Positions 24,203 to 35,764 of a stretch of DNA of 64,000 bases are shown here, piece after piece; the first letter of the stretch is position 1; each line of letters begins with the position of its first letter. The DNA lies in contig NZ_LT629731.1 in NCBI RefSeq assembly GCF_900104575.1, forward strand, positions 3,273,102 through 3,337,101. The letters are read 5' to 3'. Made by a program: the position numbers and the translations under genes. The stretch comes from Bacillus tuaregi (GTDB lineage Bacteria; Bacillota; Bacilli; Bacillales; Cytobacillaceae). The notes under the pieces are model-generated. The model saw only the letters and a list, made by a program, of their open reading frames with translations, did no database searches and was not told the DNA's origin.

Positions 24203-26836
24203 TCAAACGGATTTCACCCATTCTTCTACATATTCTAAAGCCGCATCTAATTTTGCCGGATCCTTACCACCTGCTTGGGCCATATCTGGACGGCCGCCAC
24301 CGCCGCCTCCGCATCTTGTCGCTACTTCTTTTATCAGCTTACCAGCATGGTAGCCTTTGTCCATTAAATCCTTCGTAACGGCAGCAATTAGATTAACCTT
24401 TCCTTCAACCGGACTGCCAAGAACCACAATACCTGATCCTAGCTTTTGCTTCAAGTCATCAGCCATATTACGAAGATTATTCATGTCTGTCCCTTGCACT
24501 TTTGCGGCTAATACAGGAATCCCATTAATATCCCTCACCTTGGATACAAGACTACCTGCCTCAATATTGCCCAATTTAGTCGCTAATGATTCATTTTCAC
24601 GCTGAAGCTGCTTCACTTCATTCTGTAAAATATCAATTCGAGCCGGGACATCCTTTAAATTTGCTTTTAATTTAGAGGCTGCTTCTTTTAAAATATGGAT
24701 TTGATTATTCATCAGGCTATATGCCCCTTCACCTGTCACTGCCTCAATCCGGCGGATTCCCGCACCAATTCCGCTTTCAGATACGATTTTAAATAATCCG
24801 ATTACAGATGTATTTGGAACATGGCAGCCTCCACAAAGCTCTAGACTGTATTCCCCGACCTTTACAACTCGGACAATATCACCATATTTCTCTCCAAACA
24901 GAGCCATGGCTCCCATCGCTTTTGCCTCGTTAATGCCTTTATAGCTGATATCCACTGAAATGCTCTTCCATATTTGCTCATTAACGATTTCTTCAATTTT
25001 TTCCAATTCCTCAGGCTGAACTTGGCCAAAGTGAGAAAAGTCAAAGCGTAAACGATCGGGCTCTACTAATGAACCAGCCTGATTAACATGTGTCCCAAGC
25101 ACATCCTTTAGAGCTTGATGCAGAAGATGTGTAGCGGTATGGTTTTTAATTACCCTTGCTCGATTCTCTTCATTCACAACAGCCTGTACCTTTGTATCAA
25201 CCTTAAGCATTCCTTCTGTTACGACACCACGATGCAGATTCTGGCCATTCGGAGCCTTTTGGACATCTAGAACCTCAACCTTTAATCCATCAGCAGTCAG
25301 GAAGCCTTTATCCGCAATTTGACCGCCGCTTTCTGCATAGAAAGGAGTCTGGTCAAGGATAAATTGGAATTCCTCACCTGACTGGACTTCCTCTGTCAGC
25401 TGTCCACCCTTTAATAGGACGATTACGTTTGCTTCTAATTGCAGCTGGTCATAGCCATCAAATTTACTTTCATTCTTAATCTCACTTAGAACACCGCTTT
25501 GAACCTGCATGGAGTCCACATCCTGGCGAGCAGAGCGGGCACGCTCACGCTGCTGCTCCATTTCCTTTTCAAAGCCTTCATGATCCACACTCATGCCCTC
25601 ATCCTCGGCATACTCTTCTGTCAGTTCAACAGGGAAGCCATAGGTGTCATATAGACGGAAGATATCTGCACCAGAGATTTTACTGTTGCCCTTTTCTTTT
25701 TCCTTCTTGATGACTTCCGCTAAAATGGCTAGACCTTCGTGAAGAGTTTCATGGAAACGTTCTTCTTCATTTTTGATTACTTTTTCAATAAAAGCCTGTT
25801 TTTCTTTTACCTCTGGATAAAAGTCTACCATTATCTCTCCAACAACCGCTACAAGCTCAAACATAAATGGACGATTAATACCGATATGCTTTGCATAACG
25901 AACAGCTCTTCTTAGTAAGCGTCTTAAAACATAGCCACGTCCTTCATTTGATGGAATCGCGCCATCGCCAATTGCAAAGGCAACCGTTCTGATATGGTCT
26001 GCAATGACCTTAAAGGCAACATCTGTTTCTTTATCCTTCCCATATTGTGCACCTGAAATTTCCTCCGTTGCTCGAATGATTGGGATAAATAAATCGGTAT
26101 CAAAGTTTGTTTCCACATTTTGCACAACCGATGTAATCCGTTCAAGTCCCATCCCAGTATCAATGTTTTTCTTTGGCAGCGGTGTATATGTGCCATCCGG
26201 ATTATGGTTGAATTCAGAAAACACTAAATTCCACACTTCTAAATAACGATCATTTTCGCCGCCTGGGTATAGCTCAGGATCCTCTAGATCATTGCCGAAT
26301 TCAGGTCCACGATCATAAAAAATTTCTGTGTTAGGACCGCTTGGGCCTTCACCAATATCCCAAAAGTTTCCTTCTAAACGGATAATCCGCTCTTCCGGAA
26401 TCCCGATTTGACGATTCCATATTTCAAATGCTTCTTCATCCTCTGGATGAATCGTTACGGAAAGCTTCTCTTTCTCAAAGCCAATCCATTTTTCATCCGT
26501 TAAAAATTCCCAAGCCCACTCAATCGATTCTACTTTAAAATAATCGCCAATTGAAAAATTCCCCAGCATTTCAAAGAATGTATGGTGGCGGGCTGTCTTC
26601 CCAACATTTTCAATATCATTTGTTCGGATAGACTTCTGTGCATTTGTAATACGCGGATTTTCAGGAACCACACGTCCATCAAAATATTTTTTGAGCGTTG
26701 CAACCCCACTGTTAATCCATAATAAGGATGGGTCTTCATGTGGTACTAGCGATGCACTCGGCTCCACTGCATGACCTTTTTCCTTAAAAAAATCAAGAAA
26801 CATTTGACGAATTTCTGAACCTGTAAGTTTTTTCAA
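24203..26836 (-). CDS. alaS: Alanyl-tRNA synthetase
   Basis: An 877-residue class II synthetase. It has an N-terminal catalytic domain ([19 protein letters not shown] and [11 protein letters not shown]), a tRNA-recognition domain, an editing domain with zinc motifs HTATH (about 566-570) and CGGCH (about 667-671), and a C-terminal oligomerization domain ending in a glycine-rich [17 protein letters not shown] chose TTG 26836 with GGGAGG eight bases upstream and the conserved KKLTGSEIR start; the longer frame runs into the T-box terminator. Expression is controlled by the T-box leader upstream. Confidence 0.97.
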   Translation of the reverse strand: MKKLTGSEIRQMFLDFFKEKGHAVEPSASLVPHEDPSLLWINSGVATLKKYFDGRVVPENPRITNAQKSIRTNDIENVGKTARHHTFFEMLGNFSIGDYFKVESIEWAWEFLTDEKWIGFEKEKLSVTIHPEDEEAFEIWNRQIGIPEERIIRLEGNFWDIGEGPSGPNTEIFYDRGPEFGNDLEDPELYPGGENDRYLEVWNLVFSEFNHNPDGTYTPLPKKNIDTGMGLERITSVVQNVETNFDTDLFIPIIRATEEISGAQYGKDKETDVAFKVIADHIRTVAFAIGDGAIPSNEGRGYVLRRLLRRAVRYAKHIGINRPFMFELVAVVGEIMVDFYPEVKEKQAFIEKVIKNEEERFHETLHEGLAILAEVIKKEKEKGNSKISGADIFRLYDTYGFPVELTEEYAEDEGMSVDHEGFEKEMEQQRERARSARQDVDSMQVQSGVLSEIKNESKFDGYDQLQLEANVIVLLKGGQLTEEVQSGEEFQFILDQTPFYAESGGQIADKGFLTADGLKVEVLDVQKAPNGQNLHRGVVTEGMLKVDTKVQAVVNEENRARVIKNHTATHLLHQALKDVLGTHVNQAGSLVEPDRLRFDFSHFGQVQPEELEKIEEIVNEQIWKSISVDISYKGINEAKAMGAMALFGEKYGDIVRVVKVGEYSLELCGGCHVPNTSVIGLFKIVSESGIGAGIRRIEAVTGEGAYSLMNNQIHILKEAASKLKANLKDVPARIDILQNEVKQLQRENESLATKLGNIEAGSLVSKVRDINGIPVLAAKVQGTDMNNLRNMADDLKQKLGSGIVVLGSPVEGKVNLIAAVTKDLMDKGYHAGKLIKEVATRCGGGGGGRPDMAQAGGKDPAKLDAALEYVEEWVKSV

Positions 26837-26885
26837 TTTATTTACCTCCCATATATTTTCACTATAAGCAAAAAGTATAGTTATT

Positions 26886-27160
26886 TTTTTGCACAAAAAA
26901 AGCCCTCTTCCCTGGACAGGGACGAGAAGCTTGACTCGCGGTACCACCCTGATTATGAATGCAAATAACCCATTCATCTCTCAATATCACCTTAACGCGG
27001 CTCAAACGGCAGTGATTAGCTGCACTCAGGATTAGCCTTCTGTTATTCTTCATCTAGAGCTTCTCTCAGCCATGAAAGCTCCTCTCTTTCGTGTATAACA
27101 CAGTTAGATGGGCAATAACATACTCGTTCCTTCTTCATGTTAGATTATGTAAGTGTGATT
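26886..27160 (-). ncRNA. T-box leader of alaS (tRNA-Ala sensing)
   Basis: The T-box motif AGGGTGGTACCGCG is at 26950-26937. Stem I opens around AGTA (the S-turn strand), with TGTTATT pairing AATAACA above the specifier loop, whose other strand reads GAAGGCTAA. This places the specifier codon GCT (Ala) at 27036-27034, followed by a purine. The TGGT bulge complements the ACCA end of tRNA-Ala. The terminator is GCTTCTCGTCCCTG/CAGGGAAGAGGGC followed by seven T. Uncharged tRNA-Ala should allow read-through. Confidence 0.95.
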
Positions 27161-27169
27161 ATATTACGC

Positions 27170-27198
27170 ATTATGCGATATTCTCAAAAGCTTGTCAA
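27170..27198 (-). promoter_or_regulatory. Sigma A promoter of alaS
   Basis: TTGACA (27198-27193), 17 bases, CATAAT (27175-27170), just upstream of the T-box leader. Confidence 0.8.
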
Positions 27199-27220
27199 TA
27201 TTTGAATCTATTCTATTCCA

Positions 27221-28324
27221 TTATAGCTCTTCCTTTGTTCTATTTTGCTTGAAAAGGTCGATCGTTTTCTTTTTACCAAAGTGCTTTTTCGTATGAAGCA
27301 AGCCTACTTTTATAACAGCCAGAATCGGAACCGATAAAATCATGCCCGGGATTCCTCCGATCTCACCACCTCCAAAAAGAGCAAGCATAATGACAAGAGG
27401 ATGCATATGAAGACTTTTCCCTACTATGAGCGGTGATAAGATATTTCCCTCTAAAAATTGCATCGAAAAAATAATACAAACGGTAATAATCATCATTTTA
27501 ACCGATATAGTGGAGGCTATGATGACTGCCGGCACGGCACCGATTACGGGTCCGAAATAGGGAATGATATTGGTTATTCCAATAATCAACCCCAGTAATA
27601 AGGGATATTTCATATGAAAAAACCAAAAAAGCAACGCCGAGATGGTCCCAATCATGACACAGACAAGTGTCTGCCCCCTTATATAGCTGCCAAGGGATTT
27701 ATCGATATCCCTTAGAAGGAGTAACCCTCCCTGCCGCCAATTCCTTGGTGTTAAATACCAAACCGCCTTTTTAATCAAGAGATAATCCTTTAGCATATAA
27801 AAGGAGATGAATGGAATAATAGCTATCGTAAAAATTGACCCAACAAGCTCTAGGATCGAATTAATAACATTAGTCAGGATAGCTGCCAAACGCTGCTCAA
27901 TGGAAACAATTCCGCCATTGACCCTTTCCTGTATTCCATCCGGCCAGGCTGCTGTTTTCTTTTGAATTGAATCAACGAAGTACATATATTGATTCGTTAG
28001 CTCGGGAATACTCTCTGCTAAATCCTTCAGCTGCTTGATAAACTCAGGTAGACCTTTATAAAAGGCATAGCCCACACCACCAAAGAATAGAAAATAAATA
28101 ATAAATACAGCTAGTCCTCTATGTAATCCTCCTTCATGGATTCTTTCAATAAGCGGATGAAGAAGATAGGTAATAAATGCAGCAACGATAAACGGAAACA
28201 ATATCTTAAAGATGACTTTTATGATTGGAAGCCAAATCGGCTGAAGCTTAATAAAAATAAACAACACAATCATAAAAAGGAGCAGAAATCCTAAACGATA
28301 ATACCATTTTAAAGAGATATTCAA
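27221..28324 (-). CDS. yrrI: AI-2E family transporter (YrrI)
   Basis: A 367-residue polytopic membrane protein of the AI-2E/UPF0118 family: about eight helices, a central soluble part, and the conserved GITNIIPYFGPVIGAVPAV near residues 240-258. Members export autoinducer-2 or exchange cations; the substrate here cannot be told from sequence. Same place as yrrI upstream of alaS in B. subtilis. No convincing terminator before the alaS promoter. Confidence 0.88.
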   Translation of the reverse strand: MNISLKWYYRLGFLLLFMIVLFIFIKLQPIWLPIIKVIFKILFPFIVAAFITYLLHPLIERIHEGGLHRGLAVFIIYFLFFGGVGYAFYKGLPEFIKQLKDLAESIPELTNQYMYFVDSIQKKTAAWPDGIQERVNGGIVSIEQRLAAILTNVINSILELVGSIFTIAIIPFISFYMLKDYLLIKKAVWYLTPRNWRQGGLLLLRDIDKSLGSYIRGQTLVCVMIGTISALLFWFFHMKYPLLLGLIIGITNIIPYFGPVIGAVPAVIIASTISVKMMIITVCIIFSMQFLEGNILSPLIVGKSLHMHPLVIMLALFGGGEIGGIPGMILSVPILAVIKVGLLHTKKHFGKKKTIDLFKQNRTKEEL

Positions 28325-28416
28325 CGCTTATCGCCTCCCTTACTTATTGTGAAGGCTAATACATTTTTTATACCTGTTAAATAACAATTTCCTGACTAGA
28401 AATATGATACGAATAA

Positions 28417-28441
28417 GGGATAACCGTATACAGGTTATCCC
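28417..28441. terminator. Hairpin between yrzQ and yrrI
   Basis: GGGATAACC and GGTTATCCC form a perfect nine-bp stem around GTATACA, with TTTT on the plus side and TTATT on the minus side. Confidence 0.65.
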
Positions 28442-28449
28442 TTTTGCTT

Positions 28450-28581
28450 CTAGAATAAAGCTTTTATATTTTTTTTCATTTTCCGCATTTGCCGGTTTGA
28501 CATGAGGTTATTTTTTTGCACATAATTATAAGCGGCCACTCCAGCACTTACTGCAAGCATGGAAGTTATCACTTTATTCAT
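28450..28581 (-). CDS. yrzQ: YrzQ-like DUF3918 small protein
   Basis: A 43-residue protein: an N-terminal helix MNKVITSMLAVSAGVAAYNY that could sit in a membrane, then a strongly basic tail (NRQMRKMKKNIKALF). The pattern matches the DUF3918/YrzQ family found beside yrzR in Bacillus. GAGGTG lies six bases before the ATG. Function unknown. A sporulation role is often supposed but is not shown by the sequence. Confidence 0.7.
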   Translation of the reverse strand: MNKVITSMLAVSAGVAAYNYVQKNNLMSNRQMRKMKKNIKALF

Positions 28582-28599
28582 AAGATTCACCTCAGTATT

Positions 28600-28791
28600 T
28601 TATAGGATAAACCGACGTTCATCTTCATCAAACAAATCATCAAGTGAGCTTAAAGAACCATCTTCTTCTACCTGATGGGTGAGAATCAGTCCGTTCGAAA
28701 GAGTAAGCTCTATAAAGCAATTCCAACAGTAATATTGATTGATTCCAATTTTACCGATATCCTTACTCTGACAATTAGGGCAATTAAACAT
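28600..28791 (-). CDS. yrzR: YrzR-like zinc-ribbon protein
   Basis: A 63-residue protein with a CPNC (4-7) and CWNC (22-25) pair that should bind one zinc ion, followed by an acidic C-terminus LSSLDDLFDEDERR. It lies between yrrD and yrzQ. No known function. Confidence 0.72.
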   Translation of the reverse strand: MFNCPNCQSKDIGKIGINQYYCWNCFIELTLSNGLILTHQVEEDGSLSSLDDLFDEDERRFIL

Positions 28792-28806
28792 AAGAACACC
28801 TCACAG

Positions 28807-29283
28807 TTATTTAACATCCACTATGATGGCATCCTTCCCAATTGCAGGCGGTTTATCGGCCTTCACCACACGTTTACCTTCCATGATATCTGAAAAGAAG
28901 CCATCCGATAATTCATACCCTATAATTGTTCCCGCTTCTTCCAGAAAATATACATCCTCTAAGAAACCAAGTCGTTCTCCTTCGCTTGTCATCATCATTC
29001 TGCCAAGCAGCCTTCCTTGATTTTCAAACGTGTATTGCTTTGGTTCTGTTAATGGCTCAAGAACACTACGGTCCTCAATCATGACCCCATCAAAGCCAAA
29101 AGAAGATACATCCGTCACATTGATTACATATGTTTTTTTTAAGAAAACGCCTTTCTTGAGCAACAGACCTCTAACCATTCCATTGTTAGAAATATTCAAG
29201 TCACATACTTCCCCTATTTTTGAACCTGTTTTCAGCTCAAACACAGGCAATCCTTTTAATAACGAAAATGTCCGCAAAAGCAA
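28807..29283 (-). CDS. yrrD: YrrD, PRC-barrel domain protein
   Basis: A 158-residue protein with two PRC-barrel-like units (about 1-75 and 85-158), each with the pattern of short beta strands seen in LPVFELKTGSKIGEV and EGERLGFLEDVYF. PRC-barrels occur in RNA-processing and photosynthetic proteins; the function in Bacilli is not known. The start is TTG 29283 or the TTG two codons later; the ribosome site spacing does not decide between them. Next to recD2 as in B. subtilis. Confidence 0.8.
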   Translation of the reverse strand: MLLRTFSLLKGLPVFELKTGSKIGEVCDLNISNNGMVRGLLLKKGVFLKKTYVINVTDVSSFGFDGVMIEDRSVLEPLTEPKQYTFENQGRLLGRMMMTSEGERLGFLEDVYFLEEAGTIIGYELSDGFFSDIMEGKRVVKADKPPAIGKDAIIVDVK

Positions 29284-29381
29284 TCCCCACCCTTCCGAAC
29301 ATTCATATTATCTGCCACTGCCTCTAAATCATAAGAAGAAACGTTTTCCATTGATGGCATTTTTCTATTACGAAAGCAAAA

Positions 29382-29406
29382 AAAGAGCATCCTTTGATAC
29401 TCTTTT
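29382..29406 (-). terminator. recD2 terminator
   Basis: On the minus strand AAAGAGTATC pairs with GATGCTCTTT around a short loop, followed by TTTTG. It overlaps the last codons of recD2 by a base or so. Confidence 0.7.
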
Positions 29407-29407
29407 C

Positions 29408-31816
29408 CTACATAAACTGATAGGGTGTAACGTCGTCCATTCCAATCATTGGATCAACGCTCAACATTATTTCCTCGTAGGTCATTTCGGCGCTTGTACC
29501 CGTTTCGTTAACAGGCTTCTCGATTGACTTTGCTGCCTGCAGCTCTTCTTTCAATTTCACGGCTAAAGTAGTCTGACGGGATTGTTCATCTGCTCGCTCG
29601 ACACCAAGGCGAAGCGCTTCTTCCTCACCACAGAGAATTAAAAACTGCTTGCTCCTTGTAATCGCCGTATAGATTAAGTTTCGCTGCAGCATTCGATAAT
29701 AGCTCTTAACAATCGGTAAAATGACAATGGGAAATTCACTTCCCTGTGATTTATGGACCGAGCAGCAATAAGCAAGGGTAATTTGGTTTAAATCCTGTCT
29801 TGTATAGGTGATTTCGACCCCTTCAAAGGATACGACTACCATATCCTGCTTTTCTGTATTTTCCTTTGCATAGAAGATCGACACAACCTCACCCATGTCC
29901 CCATTAAACACATGCTTATCAGGCTGATTGACAAGCTGAAGGACTTTATCACCGACCCGGTACTTTGTATTTCCAAATACCAGCTCTTTTCGTGAACCAT
30001 CAGGATTTCCGTTTAGAATTTCCTGCAGCATCTCGTTTAAGCGATCAATTCCTGCCGGTCCTTTATACATCGGGGCCAAAACTTGAATATCCCTTGGTGT
30101 ATAGCCTTTTTTCTTGGCATTTAATACTACCTTCTCAATGACATTTGCGATTTGGCCTGTATAGCAGCGAAAAAAGGAACGATCCTTCTGCTGTACAGTA
30201 ACATTGTTAGGCAAACTACCTTTTTTTATTTCATGGGCCAATTCTATAATCGAGGAGCCTTCAGCCTGGCGATAAATATCGGTTAAACGAATTGTCGGAA
30301 TGACCTGTGATTGAAGCAGGTCCTTTAATACCTGCCCAGGACCGACTGAAGGAAGCTGATCCTCATCCCCGACAAGAATGACCTGTATATGCTCGGGTAA
30401 CGCTTTAAATAAACGGTTAGCAAGCCAAATATCGACCATAGAGGTTTCATCCACAATGAGAATTTTGCCTTCTAACGGGTTATCCTCGTTGTGATCGAAG
30501 CCTTCGCTTCCATTCCAGCCAAGCAAGCGATGAATCGTCACAGCCGGAAGGCCTGTCGATTCCGTCATTCGTTTCGCAGCCCGGCCAGTAGGTGCTGCTA
30601 ATAAAAATGGAAATGTCTCTTCTTTTTTGTAATCCTTTGGATCGAGCGAGCAGCCATGCAGCTCTGCATATAATTCTACAATTCCTTTGATGACCGTCGT
30701 TTTCCCTGTTCCAGGACCACCGGTTAATAATAAAAGCGGGGACATCAGAGCGGTTTGAATAGCATCCTTTTGTGTTGGTGCATATTGAACGCCAATTCGT
30801 TCTTCCAATTGCCCGAGAGCCAGCAGAAACTCTGATTCTGGAAATTGCTCATTGTACTCCGTTTGTCCAAGCAGCTTCTTTATACTTGTCACAAGACCTT
30901 TTTCGGAAAAATAAAGTGCTGGCAAATAAAACTTTTTCTCTTCAACGATTATTTTCCCTTCTTCTTCAAGCTTCAATAATTCTCTTGTGATGTCGGTAAA
31001 CTCAATTTGGTCCCGTTTGTTTTCTTCGAGGAGCTTCTGCACACTGAGCAAAAGGAATTCAGCATCGACAAAGACATGTCCATTTTGCATACATTCCTGC
31101 TCCAATATATAAAGACAGCCTGCTTTAATACGATCTGGATGGCTGCCGGTAATTCCTTGCTGATGACCAAGCTCATCTGCACGGGCAAAGCCAATCCCCT
31201 CGACATCTTCAACGAGCTTATACGGGTTTGTTTGAATCACATCAATCGTTAAATCTTTATACACCTGATAAATTTTCATCGATAATTGCGGCCCAAAGCC
31301 ATATTGATTTAAAGCAATCATCGCCTGTTCAAGTCCTTGGTGCTCCATTAACGTATCATATAAGTCCTTTGCCTTATCAGGCGGTAGCTTGGGAACCTGA
31401 TCTAAGAGGGAAGGCTGATTTAGTATCCGAGTGATGGCATTTTCTCCAAGGGTTTCAACAATTTTCTCAGCGGTTTTCTTTCCAATTCCTTTAAATAGCT
31501 CACCCGAAAGATAGCTGACAACTCCCTGCTTCGTTTGCGGTATATCCTTACGAAAATGAGTGGCATGAAACTGTAGTCCAAATTTCGGATGCTCCTTCAT
31601 TTCTCCGTAAAAAATATAGGCTTCCTGCTCATGGATTTTAGGAAAATAACCGGTAATGACCGCCTCTTTGTCATCATAATTTTCATTGGTTTCTTCCACT
31701 CTCAATCTTAGAACCGTATATAAATTCTGCTCATTATGAAAGATCGTTACAATCGGTTTCCCTTTAATAAATTTGCCCTCTTCTGCATATAAATCAAGTG
31801 AATCCTGCTTAGCCAC
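29408..31816 (-). CDS. recD2: RecD2 5'-3' DNA helicase
   Basis: An 802-residue superfamily 1B helicase, the stand-alone RecD type not bound to RecBC. It has an N-terminal OB-like domain, helix-hairpin-helix repeats (SGELFKGIGKKTAEKIVE and VEGIGFARADELG), Walker A GGPGTGKTTV near residues 362-371, Walker B VDETSMVD near 455-462, and motif VI-like AYCCSVHKSQGSEFP. In B. subtilis it helps replication fork progress and repair. GTG start with GGAGGGG nine bases upstream. Confidence 0.95.
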   Translation of the reverse strand: MAKQDSLDLYAEEGKFIKGKPIVTIFHNEQNLYTVLRLRVEETNENYDDKEAVITGYFPKIHEQEAYIFYGEMKEHPKFGLQFHATHFRKDIPQTKQGVVSYLSGELFKGIGKKTAEKIVETLGENAITRILNQPSLLDQVPKLPPDKAKDLYDTLMEHQGLEQAMIALNQYGFGPQLSMKIYQVYKDLTIDVIQTNPYKLVEDVEGIGFARADELGHQQGITGSHPDRIKAGCLYILEQECMQNGHVFVDAEFLLLSVQKLLEENKRDQIEFTDITRELLKLEEEGKIIVEEKKFYLPALYFSEKGLVTSIKKLLGQTEYNEQFPESEFLLALGQLEERIGVQYAPTQKDAIQTALMSPLLLLTGGPGTGKTTVIKGIVELYAELHGCSLDPKDYKKEETFPFLLAAPTGRAAKRMTESTGLPAVTIHRLLGWNGSEGFDHNEDNPLEGKILIVDETSMVDIWLANRLFKALPEHIQVILVGDEDQLPSVGPGQVLKDLLQSQVIPTIRLTDIYRQAEGSSIIELAHEIKKGSLPNNVTVQQKDRSFFRCYTGQIANVIEKVVLNAKKKGYTPRDIQVLAPMYKGPAGIDRLNEMLQEILNGNPDGSRKELVFGNTKYRVGDKVLQLVNQPDKHVFNGDMGEVVSIFYAKENTEKQDMVVVSFEGVEITYTRQDLNQITLAYCCSVHKSQGSEFPIVILPIVKSYYRMLQRNLIYTAITRSKQFLILCGEEEALRLGVERADEQSRQTTLAVKLKEELQAAKSIEKPVNETGTSAEMTYEEIMLSVDPMIGMDDVTPYQFM

Positions 31817-31861
31817 CTATTCGTTCCCCTCCTTACCGTCATTGACTTTATATGGGACTGA

Positions 31862-32518
31862 TTATTGGCCAGCTTCCTCAATCAAACGTTTTCCGTGACC
31901 TGCCAATAGATGGTCCGGTTGAATTTCTATTGCTTTGTCAAACATTTGTAGTGCTTTTTCACCATTTTCCTGAAATCCGTATGCCACACCTAGGTTATAA
32001 TAAGCATCTGCATGCTGAGGGTCAATTTCAATACATTTCTCAAATTGCTGAATGGCTTCATCCAGATAGTGTTGATTAGCTAAACAAAGACCATACTGAA
32101 AAAAGCCTTCAGCATCCTGATCATTTAATTCTGTACACCTTTGGAAATAAGGCAGTGCTTTTAATGGCTGTTCTAGCGCTGCATGGGACATACCTAGCAT
32201 AAAAAAGTTATCAGATGAATCCAGACCTTTTTTCATGGCGGTTTCAAACATAGCTCTTGCCTGCTCGAACTGCTCATTCTCATAATAAACATTCCCTGCA
32301 CTATAGTAAGCAGCCGCTGCATTCTCATCTAATTCAATCGCCTTTTGGAAAAATTGCAGCGCTTTTTCTGTTTCACCAACAACAGCAAGAAGATTACCAA
32401 AATTTATGTATGATACGGGTTCCCCTGGCGCCTCTTCAATGGCCTCCATGAAAATCTTCGCAGCATCCTCCCACTTGCCTTCCTGCATATATTCAATTCC
32501 CTGTTGATTTTTATCCAC
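31862..32518 (-). CDS. yrrB: YrrB, tetratricopeptide-repeat protein
   Basis: A 218-residue protein made almost wholly of TPR units (six or so), such as AAAYYSAGNVYYENEQFEQA and ADAYYNLGVAYGFQENGEKA. TPRs bind partner proteins; in B. subtilis the homologue stands between mnmA and recD2 and has been proposed to link tRNA thiolation proteins, which is not proven. I start at GTG 32518, with GGAGTG six bases upstream, rather than the longer TTG frame. Confidence 0.88.
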   Translation of the reverse strand: MDKNQQGIEYMQEGKWEDAAKIFMEAIEEAPGEPVSYINFGNLLAVVGETEKALQFFQKAIELDENAAAAYYSAGNVYYENEQFEQARAMFETAMKKGLDSSDNFFMLGMSHAALEQPLKALPYFQRCTELNDQDAEGFFQYGLCLANQHYLDEAIQQFEKCIEIDPQHADAYYNLGVAYGFQENGEKALQMFDKAIEIQPDHLLAGHGKRLIEEAGQ

Positions 32519-32597
32519 ATTCTTCACTCCGTTCCTGTTGTTCAATAAAAAAGTATAGCATACTTCAATGCTTGATAAGAACAGCTGCCATCAAAAA

Positions 32598-32638
32598 AGG
32601 TGCCAAGTATTACAGATACTCTGCGAATACTGACACCT
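32598..32638 (-). terminator. mnmA terminator
   Basis: AGGTGTCAGTATT pairs with AATACTTGGCACCT (small internal mismatch) on the minus strand, followed by TTTTTTG. Confidence 0.72.
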
Positions 32639-32644
32639 CATTGA

Positions 32645-34928
<2,284 letters not shown>

Positions 34929-34963
34929 ATCCTTCACCTTCTTATCCTGTTACATTATGAAAT

Positions 34964-35096
34964 CAAATTCGCCCGTCGAATTTGCGTCCGGATTACCTGA
35001 GCTCGCTCGATAAACTACCTTAAAAAAATCCGTGACATCCGCCGGAGGCTTAACTTCATTCAGCAGAAGTGGAGGACTTCTGCTGAATGAAGTTAA
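34964..35096 (-). repeat. Dispersed repeat, copy C (compact full copy, ends in cymR stop)
   Basis: The cleanest copy, 133 bases. The minus-strand 5' arm (35096-35076) and 3' arm (35070-35050) are a perfect 21-bp inverted repeat with loop CCTCC. Then follow GCCTCCGGCGGATGTCACGG, T7AAGGTAGTTTATCGAGCGAGCTC, CCGGACGC and the hairpin CAAATTCG-ACGGG-CGAATTTG (34985-34964). Its first bases TTAAC supply the TAA stop of cymR. It separates cymR from iscS, which are directly linked in B. subtilis. Confidence 0.88.
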
Positions 35097-35512
35097 ATAT
35101 AAAACATGTAGGAATCAATTTCACCTTCATCTTTATGGTTGGCTAAATCTTGGATGGTGGTGTTATCTAGAACATCCTTCACCGCATCCCTTATTCTAAT
35201 CCATAATGCCCGTTTTACCGGCTCTTCATCCTCAATTCCTTCGACTGGTGTAATCGGACCTTCTAGGACACGAATAATATCACCCGTGGTAATATTAGAT
35301 GGGTCATCGGCAAGTACATAGCCTCCATATGCTCCGCGGACACTTCTTACAAGCCCTGCATTACGAAGTGGAGCAATTAGCTGCTCTAAATAATGTTCAG
35401 ATAAATCATTTGCCTGGGCAATGGATTTTAGTGACACGGGCCCATCCCCATACTTTTTTGCTAATTCAATCATAATCGTTAGCCCATAACGGCCCTTTGT
35501 TGAAATTTTCAT
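35093..35512 (-). CDS. cymR: CymR, Rrf2-family master regulator of cysteine metabolism
   Basis: A 139-residue Rrf2-type repressor. The winged helix-turn-helix covers about residues 1-70 (ISTKGRYGLTIMIELAKKYG and LSEHYLEQLIAPLRNAGLV). It lacks the three cysteines of iron-sulfur Rrf2 proteins, as CymR does. CymR works with cysteine synthase CysK to repress sulfur assimilation genes. The protein ends in YMFYI exactly as in B. subtilis, but its stop codon lies in repeat copy C. In B. subtilis it is first in the operon with yrvO and mnmA. Confidence 0.94.
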   Translation of the reverse strand: MKISTKGRYGLTIMIELAKKYGDGPVSLKSIAQANDLSEHYLEQLIAPLRNAGLVRSVRGAYGGYVLADDPSNITTGDIIRVLEGPITPVEGIEDEEPVKRALWIRIRDAVKDVLDNTTIQDLANHKDEGEIDSYMFYI

Positions 35513-35596
35513 TTCCTAACACCCTCTCTCAATTTTTTAAAAAATCTCGGATAAATATATGGATGAAATTCTTAAATTGACTTTGTACAATAGGTG

Positions 35597-35625
35597 TTGA
35601 TTTTCGTGCCTGAAACGAAAATCAA
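35597..35625. repeat. Perfect 11-bp inverted repeat upstream of cymR
   Basis: TTGATTTTCGT and ACGAAAATCAA around GCCTGAA, 85 bases upstream of the cymR start within a 250-base gap. It has no T-tract on either side, so it may be an operator or a weak end for rarA rather than a normal terminator. Confidence 0.55.
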
Positions 35626-35764
35626 TATAAAAGTTAATCGTTTATTACAAATGAATAGTACTAATAAAAAGCATACTATCTAGATAAACTTTATCTATTA
35701 TATCATATTCTCCTATACCCTTACAGGTTTTCAGAATGACTGCAAGGGGTGCATTGCACAAATG

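Noticed and set aside
24295-24320. GC-rich CCGCCACCGCCGCCTCC run as a regulatory site
   Set aside because: It encodes the glycine-rich end of AlaS on the minus strand.
24203-26977. Longer alaS start at 26977
   Set aside because: The added codons run through the T-box terminator; TTG 26836 has the ribosome site and the conserved N-terminus.
26862-27053. Minus-strand frame of 63 codons upstream of alaS
   Set aside because: Covers the alaS T-box leader.
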